This document shows positions 32,710 to 40,892 of a stretch of 64,000 nt of DNA, one piece after another. The stretch comes from an uncultured Mogibacterium sp. (GTDB lineage: Bacteria; Bacillota; Clostridia; Peptostreptococcales; Anaerovoracaceae): the NCBI RefSeq assembly GCF_938041965.1, contig NZ_CALISE010000023.1, positions 1 through 64,000 on the forward strand, read 5' to 3'. The first letter of the stretch is position 1. Every line of letters begins with the position of its first letter. The translations under genes were made by a program, and so were the position numbers. Below the pieces are notes generated by a model. That model was given only the letters and a program-made list of their open reading frames with translations, was not told where the DNA came from and searched no databases.

Positions 32710-33288
32710 TTATAGCGCATCATTATGAATTAGAATGCTCATGTAAGCACCCTTCTTAAATATCGATGTACTTACACCCCATGCGATAGCAGAACAAGCT
32801 AACTCACCTGCATACTTCGACTTAATACTTCTCGAGCTTAGCACGATTCCCTTTGGATATAGTTCAGCACCCAGATACTGATGCAAGCTATCCGCAGAAC
32901 CCGATTCAACAGCTTTGATAGAACGTCCAGGATTTGTGTCCCACCACTCATTTGGCTTCGAGAATGAGCCATCAGCTCTCATCTCACCCGAGGATAGATT
33001 CTGAGCACATATTTCTCTTAGTTTCTCTAGAGTCTCATCATCAATAACCCCATCAGTAATCGAATATGCATACATTGCACACGCAACACCATCATCATCT
33101 AGTTCCTTTAGAAGGTATAGATTAGATACCCCTCTCTCCTTGAACTTCTTCCACTTAGCAGATACTTTCTGAAGGCTTGCATCATTATAAACAGATTAGT
33201 TTCCATCCTCAAGAGCGCGCTTTAGCTCTTCTAAGTCTACGTCCTTCTTCTCCCAGTTGTCGATAAAATTGATTCTTAGATCACTCAT
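32710..33288 (-). pseudogene. Gene of unknown function interrupted by one in-frame TAA
   Basis: Reading from the ATG at 33288, which has AAGGAG upstream and is coupled to the preceding gene, gives MSDLRINFIDNWEKKDVDLE, continues for 30 codons to a TAA at 33198-33196, and then stays open for 162 further codons to the end at 32710. There is no frameshift, only this one stop. The downstream part can restart at the ATG at 33075 (121 residues) but without a ribosome binding site. The full protein would be 192 residues, soluble and of no family I recognise. TAA rather than TGA rules out selenocysteine. It is most likely a recent nonsense mutation or a sequencing error. Confidence 0.7.
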
Positions 33289-33294
33289 GTAACT

Positions 33295-33744
33295 TTACTC
33301 CTTTAAATCTTCTTGCCAACTAGCTAATGTATCATTATCAAACACGATCATCGTGTCAGTAAACGGTTTTACTAAGACCTCCGTGTAAAAAGGTCCTTTT
33401 TTCTTGTAATATGCTGCTATCCCAGAGCGGGCTTTAATTGAGAATCTTATCTTGTACTCTCCTGGAGGCATCAAAATAGACGGTGTTAGAAACTCGTCTG
33501 AAAATAATACTCCAGATGACCAGTTCTCTCCATCAGCCGAAAATGACATATCATAGAATTGACCATAACCGTTATCGATTCTAAGGTACACCTTAGACAG
33601 CTCCTTATCGCGTTTCATGCTCTTAATAGTATTAAATGCTTTTCGCCGTTTAGTGTTCTTATAATGCAATATACCCACACTTATATAGAACAATACCGAC
33701 AACGCAACTATTACTATCCAGGGGTGTTCAATTAAAAAACGCAT
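33295..33744 (-). CDS. Membrane-anchored protein of unknown function
   Basis: A 149-residue protein with one N-terminal membrane helix (about residues 8-28), a short basic linker (KNTKRRK) and a beta-rich domain (YLRIDNGYGQFYDMSFSADG, PPGEYKIRFSIKARSG). The domain resembles small beta-sandwich folds, but no family is named. It lies directly upstream of the interrupted gene (six bases), so the two form a unit. The promoter is not clear; upstream is the tandem repeat array. Confidence 0.6.
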   Translation of the reverse strand: MRFLIEHPWIVIVALSVLFYISVGILHYKNTKRRKAFNTIKSMKRDKELSKVYLRIDNGYGQFYDMSFSADGENWSSGVLFSDEFLTPSILMPPGEYKIRFSIKARSGIAAYYKKKGPFYTEVLVKPFTDTMIVFDNDTLASWQEDLKE

Positions 33745-33860
33745 AGATTAATTCTCACTTTTCTTATCTTCATATAGTAAAGTTTGCAAAACTTTTCTAA
33801 TAATGTCAAGTTACACAGTATTAGTGTAATTCGTCAAGTAAACGAAACTATTTTCCAATG

Positions 33861-33927
33861 CTCGCAGGCTACCTTTTGGTCAGTCATCACAGTCAAGGTG
33901 CTGGAGGCGAATACAAAAGGCTGCGAG
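33861..33927 (+). ncRNA. Hairpin 1 of repeat unit 1 (copy in unit 2 at 34047-34113)
   Basis: CTCGCAG-gcta-CCTTTTG pairs with CAAAAGG-CTGCGAG: 14 bp interrupted by a four-base bulge on the left arm. In unit 2 the bulge reads gctg, so the only stem-region difference falls in unpaired sequence. A third copy of the left arm at 34233 lacks the bulge. Whether it is transcribed is unknown. Confidence 0.5.
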
Positions 33928-33957
33928 GTTTTGGAAGTGTTAAACGTTTACGAGAAT

Positions 33958-34020
33958 GCGGATTAACAAAGTCGAGTATTGTTTTAGCACATCAAGTTAC
34001 GCAGACTTTGTATAATCCGC
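33958..34020 (+). ncRNA. Hairpin 2 of repeat unit 1, covarying stem
   Basis: Left arm GCGGATTAACAAAGTC (33958-33973) pairs over 16 positions with right arm GACTTTGTATAATCCGC (34004-34020), leaving one bulged A at 34012. The 30-base loop (33974-34003) is identical in unit 2. Compare the unit 2 copy. Confidence 0.55.
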
Positions 34021-34143
34021 CGAGTAAAAGCAATCTGCTTCCAATGCTCGCAGGCTGCCTTTTGGTCAGTCATTACAGTCAAGAAGCTGGAGGCGAATAC
34101 AAAAGGCTGCGAGGTTTTGGCAAGTTCAAAGGATTACGCAGTT

Positions 34144-34206
34144 ACGAATTAACGAATGCGAGTATTGTTTTAGCACATCAAGTTACGCAGTATTCGTATA
34201 ATTCGT
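34144..34206 (+). ncRNA. Hairpin 2 of repeat unit 2, covarying stem
   Basis: Left arm ACGAATTAACGAATGC (34144-34159) pairs with GTATTCGTATAATTCGT (34190-34206), same bulged A and same loop. Against unit 1, pairs 1, 4, 11 and 14 are swapped (G-C to A-T, G-C to A-T, A-T to G-C, G-C to T-A), and pair 15 changes T-A to G-T. All 16 pairs survive. The G-T pair is allowed only in RNA read from the plus strand. Confidence 0.55.
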
Positions 34207-34246
34207 CAAGTAAGCGAAACTTTTTGCCAATGCTCGCAGCCTTTTG

Positions 34247-35149
34247 CTATTCGCCGACCCCTATGTGTCTCTTAAAATTCCCCACTATATTTTCTCCCTC
34301 TGACATCATAAGAAATGCATGAGGATCAATATCGTGAACAATTCCCTTAAGATGTTCAATTTCATACTTTGAGACGAGCGTTAGAATTATATTTACCTCA
34401 TCTCCTGTATATGCTCCTGTTCCCTTCCAGCTAGTAACACCTCTGTTTAATTCTTCAGTAAGAATTTTCTCGATACCTTCTTTTTTAGTAATAATCAGCA
34501 CCTCTGTCTTGATATTTTGGGTATGCATCCTATCGATAAACATCGCTTTAATAGCGGAGTAAATGAAAGAATAAACTGCTATCTTTACATTAAATAACAA
34601 TAAGCAGCAACCATATACAGCAAAATTCACAACATTATTAAGCATCCCTACACTAACGTTTGGATTCTTTTTTGCCATGCACACTGCTATGATATCTGGA
34701 CCACCAGTGGAGCTTCCTCCTCTTAAGATCATTCCTGTACCTATTCCACCGATAACACCTGCTACAACGCACGCAGTTAGGTAGTCGTCAATATAAGGAA
34801 TCTTTGGTACCGGAACAAGTGTAAGGCAAACCGACGATATGCCTATTGAAATCAGTGTCTTAGTCGCAAATTTAAAGCCAGCTGAAGAGTACGCATACAA
34901 AAATAAAGGAATATTTATCAGGAAGTAGATAATACCCGTAAAATCAAGCCCATATATCGTTCTAACGCCAGTATTAGCGACAATTAAATGTCTTATAATC
35001 TGGGATATTCCGAGAAAGCCACCGTTATAAAGATGCATCGGTGTAATTAGAAGGTTTATGCTGAACGCATAGATTAAGTTTCCTAGGATTATCAGTATTG
35101 TACTTGATAATCCATTCCATTTATCTTCAAATTTATTAAACCAGTTCAT
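34247..35149 (-). CDS. YitT-family membrane protein (DUF161-DUF2179)
   Basis: A 300-residue protein with five or six N-terminal membrane segments (about 15-205) and a C-terminal soluble DUF2179 domain (about 215-290; KTEVLIITKKEGIEKILTEE, GTGAYTGDEVNIILTLVSK). GGFLGISQIIRHL and LRGGSSTGGPDIIA are typical. Function in the family is unclear. The ATG at 35149 (MNWFNKFEDK) is chosen; an earlier GTG at 35191 would lie inside the ppdK terminator. No convincing ribosome binding site is seen. The last codons and stop (GGC GAA TAG) overlap the edge of the repeat array. Confidence 0.85.
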   Translation of the reverse strand: MNWFNKFEDKWNGLSSTILIILGNLIYAFSINLLITPMHLYNGGFLGISQIIRHLIVANTGVRTIYGLDFTGIIYFLINIPLFLYAYSSAGFKFATKTLISIGISSVCLTLVPVPKIPYIDDYLTACVVAGVIGGIGTGMILRGGSSTGGPDIIAVCMAKKNPNVSVGMLNNVVNFAVYGCCLLLFNVKIAVYSFIYSAIKAMFIDRMHTQNIKTEVLIITKKEGIEKILTEELNRGVTSWKGTGAYTGDEVNIILTLVSKYEIEHLKGIVHDIDPHAFLMMSEGENIVGNFKRHIGVGE

Positions 35150-35163
35150 TTCAAAAAATTTAT

Positions 35164-35192
35164 GGTGAAGCATCCAAAACGGATGCTTCACC
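35164..35192 (-). terminator. Terminator between ppdK and yitT
   Basis: GGTGAAGCATCC / GGATGCTTCACC, 12-bp stem with a five-base loop. On the minus strand it is followed by ataaattttttg. It begins eight bases after the ppdK stop. Confidence 0.75.
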
Positions 35193-35200
35193 GATAGATA

Positions 35201-37825
35201 CTATTTACGATTCTTGATTGTTGCCTGTGCAGCAGCAAGTCTTGCGATTGGTACTCTGAATGGTGAGCAAGATACGTATTGAAGTCCAGTCTTGTACATA
35301 AACTCAATAGTATCAGGATCTCCACCGTGCTCTCCGCAAACACCTAACTTGATGTTTGGTCTGGTTTCTTTTCCGCCTTCACAAGCCATCTTAACGAGTT
35401 TTCCAATACCCTTCTGATCTAGGGACTGAAATGGATCTCTCTCAAGTATGCCATCATTGATATATTCTTTAATGATGTTACCAGTATCATCACGCGAGAA
35501 TCCAAATCCCATCTGAGTTAGGTCGTTAGTTCCGAATGAGAAGAATTCTGCTTCTTCAGCAATTTCATCTGCAGTTAGAGCCGCTCTTGGAATCTCGATC
35601 ATAGTACCTACCATGTACTCAAGTTCCATTCCTGCCTTTTCAAAGCACTTCTTAGCTGTCTCATCAATTGTATTCTTAACGAAACGCAGTTCCTTAACAT
35701 TTCCTACTAGAGGAACCATGATTTCAGGCTTAATCTTATATCCCTTCTCCTTTGCTACTTCAAGTGCAGCAGTTAGAATAGCTTCTGTCTGCATCTCAGC
35801 TATTTCAGGATAGGTAACCGCCAGACGGCAACCTCTGTGACCGAGCATAGGGTTGAACTCATGAAGCTCAACAGTCTTCTTCTCTATAGCCTCCTTAGAA
35901 ATTCCAAACTGTTCTGAAAGCTGGTTGATATCAGCCTCAGTTTTAGGAAGGAATTCATGTAGAGGTGGATCTAGAAGTCTAATAGTAACTGGTCTCTCAC
36001 CCATTACCTCATATAGACCTTTGAAGTCCCCTTTCTGATATGGAAGTAGACCTGCTAGCGCTTCTCTTCTCTCAGACTCAGAATCAGCAAGTATCATTCT
36101 TCTAATCTTAGGGATTCTTTCATCCTCAAAGAACATGTGCTCCGTTCTGCAAAGACCGATTCCTTCAGCTCCAAACTCTAGCGCCTGTCTAGCATCTCTT
36201 GGGTTATCAGCATTAGCTCTAACTCCGAGATTTCTAACATCATCAGCCCACTTCATAATAGTGCCGAAGTCACCCGATAGCTCAGGTGATACAGTCTTAA
36301 TAGCTACATCATAAACACTTCCATCAGTACCATTGATAGAAATTACATCTCCTTCATGGTACTCTTTGCCGTTTACAACCATTTTCTTCGCAGACTCATG
36401 TACTGTAACCTCACTGCAACCAGCAACGCAGCACTTACCCATTCCACGAGCAACTACAGCAGCATGAGAAGTCATACCACCTCTTGCAGTAAGGATACCC
36501 TGAGCAGCAACCATACCTGCAAGATCCTCTGGCGAAGTTTCCTCTCTTACAAGTACGACCTTCTTACCTAATGCAGCAGCCTCTGCAGCGTCGTCAGCAC
36601 TGAATACGATTTCACCACAAGCAGCTCCTGGTGAAGCTGGAAGCCCCTTAGCAACAGCAGTTGCAGTTGCAAGCTCCGCACTATCAAATGTAGGGTGAAG
36701 TAGCTGGTTAATCTGATCTGGTTCTATACGAAGTATAGCCGTTTCCTTATCAATTAACCCTTCTTCAACCATGTCCACTGCGATCTTAACAGCTGCAGTA
36801 GCAGTCCTCTTACCATTTCTTGTCTGGAGCATGAATAGTTTGTTATCCTCAACGGTAAACTCCATGTCCTGCATATCTTTGTAATGCTTCTCCAGAATCT
36901 CAGCTACAGACTCAAACTTCGCATATACATCAGGGAAAGCCTGCTCCATCTCTGCGATTGGCTGAGGTGTTCTAATTCCGGCAACAACATCTTCACCCTG
37001 AGCGTTTACAAGGAACTCACCAAAGATCTTGTTCTCTCCGTTTACAGGGCTTCTCGTAAATGCAACACCAGTTCCTGACGTCTCGCCAGTATTTCCGAAT
37101 ACCATAGACTGTACATTAACCGCAGTTCCAAGAGATGCGGAAATGTTGTTTAGCTGTCTGTATAAAATAGCTCTGTCGTTATTCCACGAACGGAATACAG
37201 CCTGGATAGCTTCCATCAGCTGGTCTTTAGGATCCTGTGGAAAATCTCTTCCTAGCTCCTCTTTAACGAGTGCTTTGTAGTCTTCGATAATAGACTTAAG
37301 ATCTTCTGGAGATAGATCAACGTCAAACTCAGCTCCAACTGCTTCTTTCTTGCCGTCGAAGATAAAATCGAACTTAGCTTTTGATATCTCAAGAACTACA
37401 TCTCCAAACATCTGGATAAATCTTCTATAGCTGTCATAAGCAAATCTTTCGTTTCCAGTCTTTGCAGCAAGCCCTTTTACAGACTCGTCATTAAGACCAA
37501 GGTTGAGAATAGTATCCATCATACCAGGCATCGATACAGGAGCTCCAGATCTAACCGATACGAGGAGAGGATTCTCAACGTCTCCAAAAGTCTTGCCCAT
37601 TACGTGCTCAAGTTCCGCAAGATGGTCATACACTTCCTTAACAATATCTTCTGATAAAAAACCGCCTTTGTCGAGATAGTCTTTACAAGCATCCGTTGAA
37701 ATAGTAAATCCAAACGGTACTGGCAGACCAATCTTAGTCATTTCAGCAAGGTTTGCACCCTTACCACCTAAAAGGCTTCTCATATCCTTAGAGCCTTCAT
37801 TGAAAGAATAAACAAATTTTTCCAT
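35201..37825 (-). CDS. ppdK: Pyruvate, phosphate dikinase
   Basis: Interconverts pyruvate + ATP + phosphate and PEP + AMP + PPi. 874 residues in the usual order: ATP-grasp domain (1-340; LLGGKGANLAEMTKIGLPVPFGF), swivelling phosphohistidine domain with catalytic His in GGMTSHAAVVARGMGK (about 450), and the PEP/pyruvate TIM barrel with GLCRTEHMFF, and the Cys-containing LGVCGEHGGDP near 840. AAGGAG precedes the ATG. It follows glyS after 15 bases. In anaerobes it links glycolysis or gluconeogenesis to PPi energetics. No adjacent regulatory kinase (DUF299) is present. Confidence 0.97.
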   Translation of the reverse strand: MEKFVYSFNEGSKDMRSLLGGKGANLAEMTKIGLPVPFGFTISTDACKDYLDKGGFLSEDIVKEVYDHLAELEHVMGKTFGDVENPLLVSVRSGAPVSMPGMMDTILNLGLNDESVKGLAAKTGNERFAYDSYRRFIQMFGDVVLEISKAKFDFIFDGKKEAVGAEFDVDLSPEDLKSIIEDYKALVKEELGRDFPQDPKDQLMEAIQAVFRSWNNDRAILYRQLNNISASLGTAVNVQSMVFGNTGETSGTGVAFTRSPVNGENKIFGEFLVNAQGEDVVAGIRTPQPIAEMEQAFPDVYAKFESVAEILEKHYKDMQDMEFTVEDNKLFMLQTRNGKRTATAAVKIAVDMVEEGLIDKETAILRIEPDQINQLLHPTFDSAELATATAVAKGLPASPGAACGEIVFSADDAAEAAALGKKVVLVREETSPEDLAGMVAAQGILTARGGMTSHAAVVARGMGKCCVAGCSEVTVHESAKKMVVNGKEYHEGDVISINGTDGSVYDVAIKTVSPELSGDFGTIMKWADDVRNLGVRANADNPRDARQALEFGAEGIGLCRTEHMFFEDERIPKIRRMILADSESERREALAGLLPYQKGDFKGLYEVMGERPVTIRLLDPPLHEFLPKTEADINQLSEQFGISKEAIEKKTVELHEFNPMLGHRGCRLAVTYPEIAEMQTEAILTAALEVAKEKGYKIKPEIMVPLVGNVKELRFVKNTIDETAKKCFEKAGMELEYMVGTMIEIPRAALTADEIAEEAEFFSFGTNDLTQMGFGFSRDDTGNIIKEYINDGILERDPFQSLDQKGIGKLVKMACEGGKETRPNIKLGVCGEHGGDPDTIEFMYKTGLQYVSCSPFRVPIARLAAAQATIKNRK

Positions 37826-37840
37826 GGCATTTCTCCTTAG

Positions 37841-39271
37841 TTAAAACTGCAATTTGTTTTCTATATACTCCCTAACGTCAGACAGAGGTAGACGAATCTG
37901 CTCCATCGTATCTCTATCGCGTATAGTGACTGATTTATCGGTTTCTGTGTCGAAATCCACACAGATTGAGAAAGGTGTTCCAATCTCATCTTCTCTTCTA
38001 TATCTCTTGCCTATTGAACCTGCAGCATCGTATTCAACGTTAAAATGCTTACTAAGTTCCTCGTAAATAGGCAAAGCTACATCTTCTAGTTTCTTAGATA
38101 GCGGCAGAACTGCAACTGTGTAAGGAGCAAGTGCAGGGTGAAGTCTAAGGACAACTCTAGTATCTTCTTTGCCCTTTCCATCAACCACAGTTTCCTCATC
38201 ATATGCATCGATTAGGAATGCGAGTGCTACTCTGTCTGCCCCAAGAGATGGCTCTATACAATATGGAACATATCTCTCGTTTGTTTCAGGGTCAAGATAA
38301 CTCATATCCTGTCCTGAGTGCTCCTGATGTCTAGTGAGGTCGAAATCTGTTCTATCCGCTATTCCCCATAGCTCTCCCCATCCGAACGGGAATAAATATT
38401 CTAGGTCTGAAGTTGCATTGCTATAGTGCGATAGTTCTTCTTTTTCATGATCTCTAACACGGATATTTTCCATGTTCATGCCAAGATTTTTAAGAAAATC
38501 AATTGAATATTGTTTCCAATACTCAAACCATTCTAGATCAGTTCCTGGTTTGCAGAAGAACTCTAGCTCCATCTGTTCAAACTCTCTAGTCCTGAAAGTG
38601 AAGTTTCCAGGCGTAATTTCGTTACGGAACGACTTGCCTATCTGTGCTATACCAAACGGTATCTTTTTGCGAGAAGTTCTCTGGACATTCTTAAAATTAA
38701 CGAATATGCCCTGTGCCGTCTCAGGCCTTAGAAAGATTTCTGATTTTGAATCTTCTGTTACACCCTGAAAAGTCTTAAACATTAAGTTAAACTTGCGAAT
38801 TCCTGTGAAGTCAGACTTACCACACTCTGGGCAAGGAATATTGTTCTCAGAGATATATTTTTCCATCTCCTCATTACTCCAGCCGTCACACGAAATCTGC
38901 TTGCCTTCCTTTTCAACAAGGTAGTCTTCAATAATCTTATCAGCTCTAAACCTTGCTTTACAGCTCTTGCAATCGATAAGTGGGTCTGAGAAGCCACCCA
39001 CATGGCCAGATGCTACCCACGTCTCTGGATTCATGAGGATAGCAGCATCAATGCCAACATTATATTTTGACTGCTGGACGAACTTGCTCCACCAAGCCTT
39101 CTTAACGTTGTTCTTGAATGTAACTCCAAGAGGTCCATAATCCCATGTATTGGCTAAGCCACCATAAATCTCTGATCCGGGGAAAATATAACCTCTGTTC
39201 TTCGCCAGAGCAGTAATCTTATCCATAGTTACAACTCTATCTGGCTGAACTACACTCTTATCAATTGCCAT
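37841..39271 (-). CDS. glyS: Glycyl-tRNA synthetase, single-chain type
   Basis: Charges tRNA-Gly. The 476-residue alpha2-type class II enzyme starts with AKNRGYIFPGSEIYGGLANTWDYGPLG. It has motif 2 GKSFRNEITPGNFTFRTREFEQMELEFF, motif 3 PSLGADRVALAFL, and a C-terminal anticodon-binding domain (APYTVAVLPLSKKLEDVA onward). A zinc-ribbon-like insert is visible (CKSCKARF and CPECGKSDF). No T-box is found in the 60 bases upstream. It sits between the DUF4342 gene and ppdK. Confidence 0.97.
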   Translation of the reverse strand: MAIDKSVVQPDRVVTMDKITALAKNRGYIFPGSEIYGGLANTWDYGPLGVTFKNNVKKAWWSKFVQQSKYNVGIDAAILMNPETWVASGHVGGFSDPLIDCKSCKARFRADKIIEDYLVEKEGKQISCDGWSNEEMEKYISENNIPCPECGKSDFTGIRKFNLMFKTFQGVTEDSKSEIFLRPETAQGIFVNFKNVQRTSRKKIPFGIAQIGKSFRNEITPGNFTFRTREFEQMELEFFCKPGTDLEWFEYWKQYSIDFLKNLGMNMENIRVRDHEKEELSHYSNATSDLEYLFPFGWGELWGIADRTDFDLTRHQEHSGQDMSYLDPETNERYVPYCIEPSLGADRVALAFLIDAYDEETVVDGKGKEDTRVVLRLHPALAPYTVAVLPLSKKLEDVALPIYEELSKHFNVEYDAAGSIGKRYRREDEIGTPFSICVDFDTETDKSVTIRDRDTMEQIRLPLSDVREYIENKLQF

Positions 39272-39331
39272 CTGTCTATACCTGTCCTATCTAAAAAATT
39301 TCTAACGATTCGCGCAGTTTAGCGCAAACTC

Positions 39332-40087
39332 TTATTTTGTATCTTCTTTATGAGTTTCCTCATTGTCAACAAATACATTTCCTGGCTGATCAGGTCCTAG
39401 ATTCTCAATATCCAAATCATAGTATCCATCAACATCATCAGCTATATCATTTTCAGAGAAATCAAATTCGTCGTCTTTGCTGCGTTTCTTAAGAATCTCA
39501 CTGCCCTTGCGCTTTAAATCAGAGAGATTGACATTGCTCTTAACCTGATCAAACTTATCGAGACCCTTATCCTTTAAATCTTCAAACTTATCCTGTCCCT
39601 TGATTCTAATATCGTTATACAGCTCGCTATCTTTAATCTTATCTACAGTCTCGATGCCAGCACTCTTTGCACGGCTATACTGAGCTTTAACTTTGCCGTT
39701 AACATCTGTAACTTCTCCCTTGTCATTTACAAACTCGACATTGCAGTTAAATCCTGCCGCAGCAACTAGACCTAGTATCATTCCCCAAGGTGCGATAACA
39801 ACACCTAAAATACCAACTGTAAGCGGTAGATTAACGAGCACTTCATCGCCTTTCTTGATGATGATTCGTGACATGTTCCCCTTTTCAGCAGTCTTCTTAA
39901 GACGAGCAAAAAGTTCATTGCCGTACAGATTTTCATCAGCTGAATCCTCGGTCCCCATATTCTCCTCAATGAGAATAATAGCATCGACTACGCTACCATT
40001 AGCTTCTTCAAGAGCACTCTTTGCTTCTCTATAGCTAACCCCTGTCCTGTCTTTCACTAATTCAATCTTTTCTAATGTGATTTCCAT
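39332..40087 (-). CDS. UBA-like / DUF4342 domain protein
   Basis: A 251-residue protein. Residues 1-43 form a UBA/TS-N-like three-helix domain (IELVKDRTGVSYREAKSALEEANGSVVDAI). Residues 58-135 form a DUF4342 domain with a hydrophobic hairpin (PLTVGILGVVIAPWGMILGLVAAAG). The rest is charged and helical, ending acidic. It may be membrane-associated. The function of the family is unknown. It lies in the recO-era operon, 32 bases after recO and 60 before glyS. Confidence 0.8.
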   Translation of the reverse strand: MEITLEKIELVKDRTGVSYREAKSALEEANGSVVDAIILIEENMGTEDSADENLYGNELFARLKKTAEKGNMSRIIIKKGDEVLVNLPLTVGILGVVIAPWGMILGLVAAAGFNCNVEFVNDKGEVTDVNGKVKAQYSRAKSAGIETVDKIKDSELYNDIRIKGQDKFEDLKDKGLDKFDQVKSNVNLSDLKRKGSEILKKRSKDDEFDFSENDIADDVDGYYDLDIENLGPDQPGNVFVDNEETHKEDTK

Positions 40088-40119
40088 AGCATCCTCCTTT
40101 TTTAACTTTGCAACTAACT

Positions 40120-40890
40120 CTATAAGCTAATGTCATTATCGAAAATATCAACATCAAGATAATACTTCAAGTATTCAGATAAAATTCTCTGCAATCCGTT
40201 TGATACTGCGGGCTTGAGAGATACCTTTTCAAAACTCGAGAGTGGCTTCTTTGCAAAGTAATCTAACACTTCAACTATATCAAAATCGGGTTTGAAAATC
40301 AACGAAACATCTTGCGCATCAAGCCTTGTGTAGCAATCCTCACACAGAATGCCTCCACCAGTCACAGAAAAGTACTTCACCTTACCATTTCCCTCTTTTT
40401 TGATATCAGAAAGCGACTTACCACAGCTCACACATTGCTTAATTTCTGGCATCACTCCGTTAAGCGATAGCGACTTTACAACAAACGCATAAAGGAGTGT
40501 CATGTAACTCCCCTTAGCATTGGTGATTGACTCCATGAACTCAATTGATAAATCAAAAAGTCTAGGCCTAAGCTGTTCCTCTTCAGTTGTATTATCTATA
40601 TACTCAAGAAGCTTTGAAGCAACCATATATCTATCTATATCTTCGCCGATTGAGTAATAGCTTTTCTTTACATCCGCATTATTGATATTGAAATAGTTTC
40701 GCCCTTTAAATATGTCATATTCCGCATATGTAAAAGGTCTTATAGCAAGCGCCGCCCTTCCTTTAGCACGCTCGTTAATACTTGTCCCCGCAGTTATTTT
40801 ACCGTATCGCCTTGTAAAAAGCGTAATAATCCGTCTGTTATTGGCAATCTTGCTCTGACGAAGCACTATTCCTTCTGTATTAATAAGCAT
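40120..40890 (-). CDS. recO: DNA repair protein RecO
   Basis: Loads RecA with RecF/RecR and anneals single strands. The 256-residue protein has an N-terminal OB fold (TEGIVLRQSKIANNRRIITLFTRRYGKI) and a helical C-terminal domain with a zinc site (CVSCGKSL ... CEDC). It starts two bases after the era stop, so it is translationally coupled. The era-recO order is typical of Firmicutes. Confidence 0.95.
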   Translation of the reverse strand: MLINTEGIVLRQSKIANNRRIITLFTRRYGKITAGTSINERAKGRAALAIRPFTYAEYDIFKGRNYFNINNADVKKSYYSIGEDIDRYMVASKLLEYIDNTTEEEQLRPRLFDLSIEFMESITNAKGSYMTLLYAFVVKSLSLNGVMPEIKQCVSCGKSLSDIKKEGNGKVKYFSVTGGGILCEDCYTRLDAQDVSLIFKPDFDIVEVLDYFAKKPLSSFEKVSLKPAVSNGLQRILSEYLKYYLDVDIFDNDISL

Positions 40891-40892
40891 TC

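Larger units (their letters stand above)
33805..34255 (+). repeat. Tandem 186-bp repeat array with palindromic subunits
   Basis: CCAATGCTCGCAG recurs at 33855, 34041 and 34227 (the last as CCAATGCTCGCAGCC), exactly 186 bases apart. Layout: the last 50 bases of a unit (from about 33805), two full units (33855-34040, 34041-34226) and a partial one that runs into the yitT stop codon. The full units are nearly identical except for a 39-base block (33935-33973 against 34121-34159) and the matching right-hand arm and linker. Each unit holds two hairpins, listed separately. The array fills the 500-base gap between yitT and the next gene; no supported gene lies in it. Confidence 0.9.

Noticed and set aside
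32710..33288. Selenocysteine or other recoding at the internal stop of the interrupted gene.
   Set aside because: The codon is TAA, not TGA, and no SECIS-like hairpin follows.
33855..34226. Repeat array considered as integron attC sites.
   Set aside because: The palindromes lack the RYYYAAC/GTTRRRY core boxes and no cassettes or integrase are present.
33855..34255. Repeat array considered as CRISPR or as a Cas9-type RNA because the loop contains GTTTTAGCAC and CAAGTTA.
   Set aside because: The period is 186 bases with two full copies, there are no short repeats with unique spacers and no cas genes. The resemblance to a Cas9 RNA does not extend to the needed pairing.
33858..34322. A plus-strand reading frame of 154 codons runs through the 186-bp repeats with a repeated MLAGCLLVSHYSQEAGGEYK-like segment.
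   Set aside because: 186 is a multiple of three, so a frame open in one unit stays open in the next. There is no ribosome binding site, the frame runs on into antisense yitT, and the differences between units follow stem pairing rather than codon positions.
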